Both the position numbers and the translations under genes were made by a program. A stretch of DNA of 54,445 bases from Peribacillus kribbensis DSM 17871. GTDB taxonomy: Bacteria; Bacillota; Bacilli; Bacillales; DSM-1321. The notes under the pieces are model-generated. The model was not told where the DNA came from and did not search any database. It worked only from the letters and a program-made list of their open reading frames with translations. Below are positions 50,921-54,445 of the stretch, piece after piece (within the stretch, counting starts at the first letter, position 1; each line of letters opens with the position of its first letter). The stretch is from contig NZ_KE387238.1 of the NCBI RefSeq assembly GCF_000430765.1, positions 302,435-356,879 of the forward strand, read 5' to 3'.

Positions 50921-52063
50921 ATGTGGATTCATAAGCCATTTTTCAAATATGCTGCAGGAATCATATTAACGCTGCTTATCATTGTACTCTTGGGGAAAAT
51001 CGACTATCTTTTATGGCCGATCCAGCAATTTATTGCTACTATCTTTTTTCCGCTTTTAATCGCAGGGCTGCTCTATTATTTAATCAGGCCTATCGTGAGA
51101 CTGCTGTCAAAGAAACTTCCTAAGTCTGTCAGCATTTTGGCAGTCTATGCCGTTGTTATCGGTCTCATTTATGCCATCATCCATTTTTCCGGACCTGCAA
51201 TCAGCAGCCAGATTCAGAATCTTTCCCATACCTTACCGGAAAGGTTCAAGGAGTTGTCCTCTCAATCAGAGAAGACCATCCAGAAACATAACTTAGGATT
51301 CATTCAGGGTGGAAATATCAAGGAAACTGCCATGCACTACTTCAATAAATTATCTGAGAAAACATCCTCTAATATAGTTGAGATTTTTTCCATGATTACA
51401 AGCATTGCAGCGGTTTTGATTGTGATCCCCTTTACGCTGTTTTATTTTTTGAAGGATGATGAAAAGCTGCGGCCTTTCTTATTGCGTTATATCCCTGAAG
51501 AGCATGAGCTTGAGGGAAACAAAATCCTGCTTGACGTAGATAAAGCCCTCTCTACTTATATTACCGGCCAGTTCATTATCGCATTTGTGGATGGCGTACT
51601 GATGTATGTCGGCTATTTAATTATCGGGCTTGATTATGCTCTTCTTCTCGCGGTGTTTGCTATGCTGCTGACCATCGTCCCTTTTATAGGTCCCTTTATT
51701 GGCATTATCCCAGCTTTATTGGTCGCCCTGCAGACCGATTCCTTCATGGCGCTGAAGGTTATTTTTGTCCTGATTGCCGTCCAGCAGCTTGAAGGCCATC
51801 TAGTGACTCCCAATGTTATGGGGAAACGGCTGAATATCCATCCATTAACCATCATTATGCTTCTCCTTGTTTCGGGTTCCCTGTATGGATTTATTGGTAT
51901 TCTAATTGCCATCCCGCTCTATTCAGTGGTTAAGACGCTGATCAAGAACTTCCGGCTGCTTTACCAGCTCCGCCACAAAAAAGCCTCTGTCAGGGCAGAA
52001 GCAGAACAGGAGTTTAATAATGAATTGTCCTCTTTAGAAGGCAAGGATATTCAGAGTGATTGA
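50921..52063 (+). CDS. AI-2E family transporter-like permease (YueF-like)
   Basis: 380 residues with seven or eight membrane helices. FFPLLIAGLLYYLIRPIVRLL near the start and GLDYALLLAVFAMLLTIVPFIGPFIGIIPALLVAL then LVTPNVMGKRLNIHPL near the end are the signature of the PerM/AI-2E superfamily. B. subtilis YueF is the nearest relative I know. The annotated link to autoinducer-2 is historical; some members are Na+/H+ antiporters. ATG after GGGGAGGT. Note that in B. subtilis pncA is also near yueF. Confidence 0.88.
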   Translation: MWIHKPFFKYAAGIILTLLIIVLLGKIDYLLWPIQQFIATIFFPLLIAGLLYYLIRPIVRLLSKKLPKSVSILAVYAVVIGLIYAIIHFSGPAISSQIQNLSHTLPERFKELSSQSEKTIQKHNLGFIQGGNIKETAMHYFNKLSEKTSSNIVEIFSMITSIAAVLIVIPFTLFYFLKDDEKLRPFLLRYIPEEHELEGNKILLDVDKALSTYITGQFIIAFVDGVLMYVGYLIIGLDYALLLAVFAMLLTIVPFIGPFIGIIPALLVALQTDSFMALKVIFVLIAVQQLEGHLVTPNVMGKRLNIHPLTIIMLLLVSGSLYGFIGILIAIPLYSVVKTLIKNFRLLYQLRHKKASVRAEAEQEFNNELSSLEGKDIQSD

Positions 52064-52154
52064 AATGCTGTTTTAAAGAACCTGCAGAGGGGATAGAACC
52101 GTATAAGACATAATGAGCATCATCACCTTTAAATTAAGAATTAAAGGAATTAAA

Positions 52155-52304
52155 ATGCCAGCAGATCATGGTAAAGAAAGCTTAAGGAATGCCGAAAGAC
52201 GTTTTCAAGAAGGAAGCAGGCCACAAAATCAAAAAGACCCTGATACAGGACGGAGAGCTTCCGAACAAAACCGCTTAAAGGATGAGGAAAATTTAAGAAG
52301 ATAA
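52155..52304 (+). CDS. Small hydrophilic charged protein
   Basis: 49 residues: MPADHGKESLRNAERRFQEG then a Gln/Asp/Arg-rich remainder (TGRRASEQNRLKDEENLRR). ATG 52155 after AAAGGA. Lacks hydrophobic segments, so intrinsically disordered is likely. Resembles other very small, uncharacterised Bacillus proteins in composition only. A strong terminator follows. Confidence 0.6.
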   Translation: MPADHGKESLRNAERRFQEGSRPQNQKDPDTGRRASEQNRLKDEENLRR

Positions 52305-52309
52305 AAAAA

Positions 52310-52346
52310 GTGTGAGGATCCGTTTTGGATTCTCACACCCTTTTTT
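52310..52346. terminator. Bidirectional terminator between convergent genes
   Basis: GTGTGAGGATCC and GGATTCTCACAC around a five-base loop, with CCTTTTTTAT on the plus side and TTTTTTTATC on the minus side. It serves both the small gene and the LysE exporter. Confidence 0.9.
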
Positions 52347-52355
52347 ATACCCCTT

Positions 52356-52964
52356 TTATGTAATTAGGTTCTTTATGAGAAGGATCGCAACAGCCCATAT
52401 TATGCAGGCTGATATCTTATTGATGACAATCATCAGCCTCCCTGATGCATCGATCCTGCCAAACATCCTCCCGGCAGCAGCAAGGCCCAAAAACCATATC
52501 CATGAAACAGAAATGCAGCTCGAGGCAAATACCCATCTCTCACCACCTCCATACTGCAGGGAACTGGTCCCGATCACTCCAATGGTATCAAGAATGGCAT
52601 GGGGATTGAGCAATGAAACCGAAGCCGCAAAGATAATCTGCCTTTTGAAAGGAAAAGCCTGTCCATCCTTCTCTTTCCCCGGTTTACTAGTCCAGGTAGC
52701 CCAGCCCATATATAATAAAAATAAACATCCTATTGAAATCAGGATCGTTTTAATAACAGGGCTCGCCAGAACCACTACTGAAACACCCCCTACCGCCAGA
52801 GAAATCAGCAGCGTATCACAAATGGAAGCCATGATGACGGCAGGAAGGGCATAGAGGAATCTCCGCTGATAAGCGCCCTGCTGAAAAATAAAAACATTTT
52901 GAACACCCAGCGGCAGAATCAGCCCCATGGCCAAAAACACTCCATGTAAAACAACGGCAATCAA
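52356..52964 (-). CDS. LysE-family amino acid exporter
   Basis: 202 residues, six membrane helices, starting with TTG after AAGGAG. GLILPLGVQNVFIFQQG is the LysE/ArgO signature, LLYMGWATWTS and LNPHAILDTIGVIGTS are conserved in the family. Exports basic or other amino acids when in excess. Monocistronic. Confidence 0.9.
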   Translation of the reverse strand: MIAVVLHGVFLAMGLILPLGVQNVFIFQQGAYQRRFLYALPAVIMASICDTLLISLAVGGVSVVVLASPVIKTILISIGCLFLLYMGWATWTSKPGKEKDGQAFPFKRQIIFAASVSLLNPHAILDTIGVIGTSSLQYGGGERWVFASSCISVSWIWFLGLAAAGRMFGRIDASGRLMIVINKISACIIWAVAILLIKNLIT

Positions 52965-53017
52965 ATTTCAAAACTCCTTGCCATAAACTCTCCTCCTAAA
53001 CAGTGTGAACCGCACTT

Positions 53018-53569
53018 TTATACAACAGATGCTCCCAATGTACCTTCAAAATGCCCTAAAGCCCATTCATGTCCCGCCTGATTAAAGGATGCAGCAGCAT
53101 TTTTGTAAACCACGATGGTAAATCCTTTATTGTAGGCATCCACTGCCGTATGGAGGACGCAAATATCTGTACAGACTCCGATCAGGTGGACCTCCGTTAT
53201 CCCGCGTTCCCTCAGTTTTATTTCGAGATCGGTACCCGCAAAGGCTGAGTAACGGGTTTTATCCATGAAATAAACATGTGGCTCACTCTTATTCTGTTCA
53301 TAGACATCGATTAAACTGCCGTATAAGCTTCTTCCTTCAGTGCCCCGAATATTATGGGGCGGGAACAGCTTCGTTTCCGGATGATGGTGGTCCCCTTTTT
53401 CATGAACATCCACTGCAAATACTGTATAATCTCCATTTTGGATAAACTCCCTAGTAATGCGGCAGACTTCCTCTTCAATATCCTGTCCGGGCTTCCCGCA
53501 AGTCAATGCTCCATGAGGCGCAATAAAGTCCTTAGTATAATCAATATTGATCAAAGCTTTCTTTCCCAT
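53018..53569 (-). CDS. pncA: Nicotinamidase
   Basis: 183 residues. Hydrolyses nicotinamide to nicotinate in NAD+ salvage. Catalytic triad: Asp10 in NIDYTKDF, Lys in MDKTRYSAF, Cys in GVCTDICVLHTA. The metal site is DVHEKGDHHHPETKLFPPHN. Very close to B. subtilis PncA throughout. ATG after AAGGAGATG. A wrecked Nudix gene follows on the same strand upstream (53629-54234), a known neighbour type for NAD genes. Confidence 0.95.
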   Translation of the reverse strand: MGKKALINIDYTKDFIAPHGALTCGKPGQDIEEEVCRITREFIQNGDYTVFAVDVHEKGDHHHPETKLFPPHNIRGTEGRSLYGSLIDVYEQNKSEPHVYFMDKTRYSAFAGTDLEIKLRERGITEVHLIGVCTDICVLHTAVDAYNKGFTIVVYKNAAASFNQAGHEWALGHFEGTLGASVV

Positions 53570-53628
53570 ATTTCATCTCCTTATCTCTGCTATTTGCATG
53601 GTTATTCCTGATTACTCTCCGTTCACAT

Positions 53629-54234
53629 TCACAGATAATGGCAGATTGACTCAATCATTTCAAAATCATTGAACCTATAGAGCTGTGAGGGTCTGAATGA
53701 ATGGCGGCTTGTCTTTTTAGGATTCCCCTTCTCATCCAAAACCTTCTCAATGAACGTAAGCTTTGGAGCCTTCGTATAAAAAAGATTCTCCTTAGACGTG
53801 GATCGTCCCAAACCGTCAATAAAACTCTCTGCAATTCTGACAGCGTAAACTCTTCCGGCAGAAAATTTTTAGCTGCCGTGGTCTGAATCATATTGAAGGG
53901 CATCCATTTTAATCCTGCGATGATCAAAGGCCAGCTTAAGACTTACTACCTCATCCACTGTAAAAAGTTCAACTTCTGTATATGTGCTTCAGGCACAATC
54001 GCATAAAATGCATTAGAAATCATCCAGCCCCTTGGATTGCGGTCTATTTCATCATAGACTCCAAAATGCTTAAGGAGCAATCCATCCAACTTCGTTTCCT
54101 CCTTAAGCTCCCTTCCCTGCGGCCCTAAAAGCAGTCTCCTTTTTAGGTGCATCCACAAAACCTGCTGGAAGGGCCCACTTCCCCCCTCTTGAAATATTTC
54201 TCGGGAAAGCGCAGAAAGTGACAAAGAAAGTCAT
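53629..54234 (-). pseudogene. NrtR/Nudix-type gene with several frameshifts
   Basis: The parts read in order, in shifting frames: GGKWALPAGFVDAPKKET (complement of about 54150-54190), RELKEETKLDGLLLKHFGVYDEIDRNPRGWMISNAFYAIVPE, SLKLAFDH, ALKWMP-like WMPFNMIQTTAAKNF then LLPEEFTLSELQRVL, and LGRSTSKENLF ... FRPSQLYRF. This is a Nudix box (Gx5Ex7REUxEE) plus the NrtR-like winged-helix end (EEFTLSELQ). The N-terminal ~40 residues are missing and at least three frameshifts separate the segments. It follows pncA's neighbourhood, where Nudix regulators of NAD metabolism often sit. Confidence 0.8.
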
Positions 54235-54279
54235 AATTCTGTTTATTTTTCAAATGTATGTAATGGTTCGTTCAAAAGA

Positions 54280-54320
54280 AATAGAACTGCCTCTTTATTT
54301 AAGACAGTTCTATTTTATTG
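54280..54320 (-). terminator. Terminator of the right-edge Gly/Tyr gene
   Basis: AATAGAACTG and CAGTTCTATT form the stem on the minus strand, with TTCTTTTG after it, 37 bases past the stop of the edge gene. Confidence 0.75.
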
Positions 54321-54356
54321 CTTTTTCTGCCATACAGGCTACTTTTCATCTGAATT

Positions 54357-54445
54357 TCAGCTTTGCCCAGATTGTCCCGGGAATTGCTGGTATCCACCCA
54401 TTCCTGACTGCCCGCTCATACCGGGATACCCGGTTGTACCTGGCT
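54357..54445 (-). CDS. Gly/Tyr/Pro-rich protein, 3' part only
   Basis: The last 28 codons of a gene that begins beyond the right edge: PGTTGYPGMSGQSGMGGYQQ, FPGQSGQS and a TGA stop. The composition resembles the repeat gene at the left edge (GGYPGYGMS) and both lie on the minus strand. They are not in one frame if the ends were joined, so I treat them as two genes or a collapsed repeat. Confidence 0.65.
   Translation of the reverse strand, partial: PGTTGYPGMSGQSGMGGYQQFPGQSGQS

Noticed and set aside
1-54445. Circular molecule or single gene joined across the two ends
   Set aside because: Joined end to end the two repeat-gene parts are out of frame by two bases, and the content is chromosomal.

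Overview
The window looks like chromosomal DNA of a spore-forming member of the Bacillaceae (Bacillus sensu lato). It carries coat proteins of the CotX and CotW type, an alpha/beta-type small acid-soluble spore protein, two YjcZ-family sporulation miniproteins, strong AAGGAGG-type ribosome binding sites, and riboswitches and transporters with direct B. subtilis relatives (KimA, PncA, FdhD, FruRKA, ThiMDE, YueF-like). I cannot assign a species. Gene order resembles an ordinary chromosome with scattered decay; there is no clear prophage, IS element, rRNA, tRNA or CRISPR array.

Layout. 1-5.7 kb: start of a Gly/Tyr repeat protein, an AHSA1-ArsR pair behind a large palindrome, PssA with no canonical start codon, a GDSL hydrolase, a CAP-domain protein and a proline iminopeptidase. 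5.7-10.7 kb: a lone PTS EIIC-like permease with a cre site, then fruR-fruK-fruA. 10.7-12.4 kb: a TIR-like plus GAF-like protein with a small coupled partner, then a tenA remnant behind a TPP riboswitch. 12.7-15.4 kb: a riboflavin operon with FMN riboswitch that lacks ribD and has a degenerate RibA half. 15.5-21.2 kb: a YtkA-like lipoprotein, an SH3b-glucosaminidase autolysin, cotX/cotW-like genes and a broken acetyltransferase. 21.2-26.7 kb: TPP riboswitch-thiMDE, a HEPN-like protein, a single-domain tyrosine recombinase, YitT and LapA-like proteins. 26.7-33.3 kb: an amine oxidase-like flavoprotein and the formate dehydrogenase cluster (fdhD, DUF1641, catalytic subunit). 33.3-36.6 kb: small and unknown genes, a second PssA, and YjcZ proteins behind a sigma-K-like promoter. 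36.6-38.9 kb: kimA under a c-di-AMP riboswitch. 38.9-41.7 kb: RsbR- and RsbT-like proteins, a tandem array of a structured ~195-bp repeat, and a cold-shock gene with a sigma-B-like promoter. 41.7-54.4 kb: MFS exporter, DUF2512 protein, azoreductase, YtcJ-type amidohydrolase, lipoprotein subtilase, M20 peptidase, VOC protein, SASP, acetyltransferase, AI-2E-family permease, LysE exporter, PncA, a wrecked Nudix gene, and the end of another Gly/Tyr repeat gene.

How parts fit. Vitamin genes recur in reduced form: thiMDE is a salvage set while tenA is broken, and the rib operon keeps only the steps after 5-amino-6-ribitylaminouracil. Carbon uptake is marked by FruR-type repeats and a cre site. Potassium/c-di-AMP control (KimA) sits near a stressosome-like RsbT/RsbR pair. 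The least expected items are the TIR-like/GAF-like protein, the half riboflavin operon, and the covarying tandem repeat array at 40.93-41.35 kb. Everything here was read by eye; no search or folding program was run.
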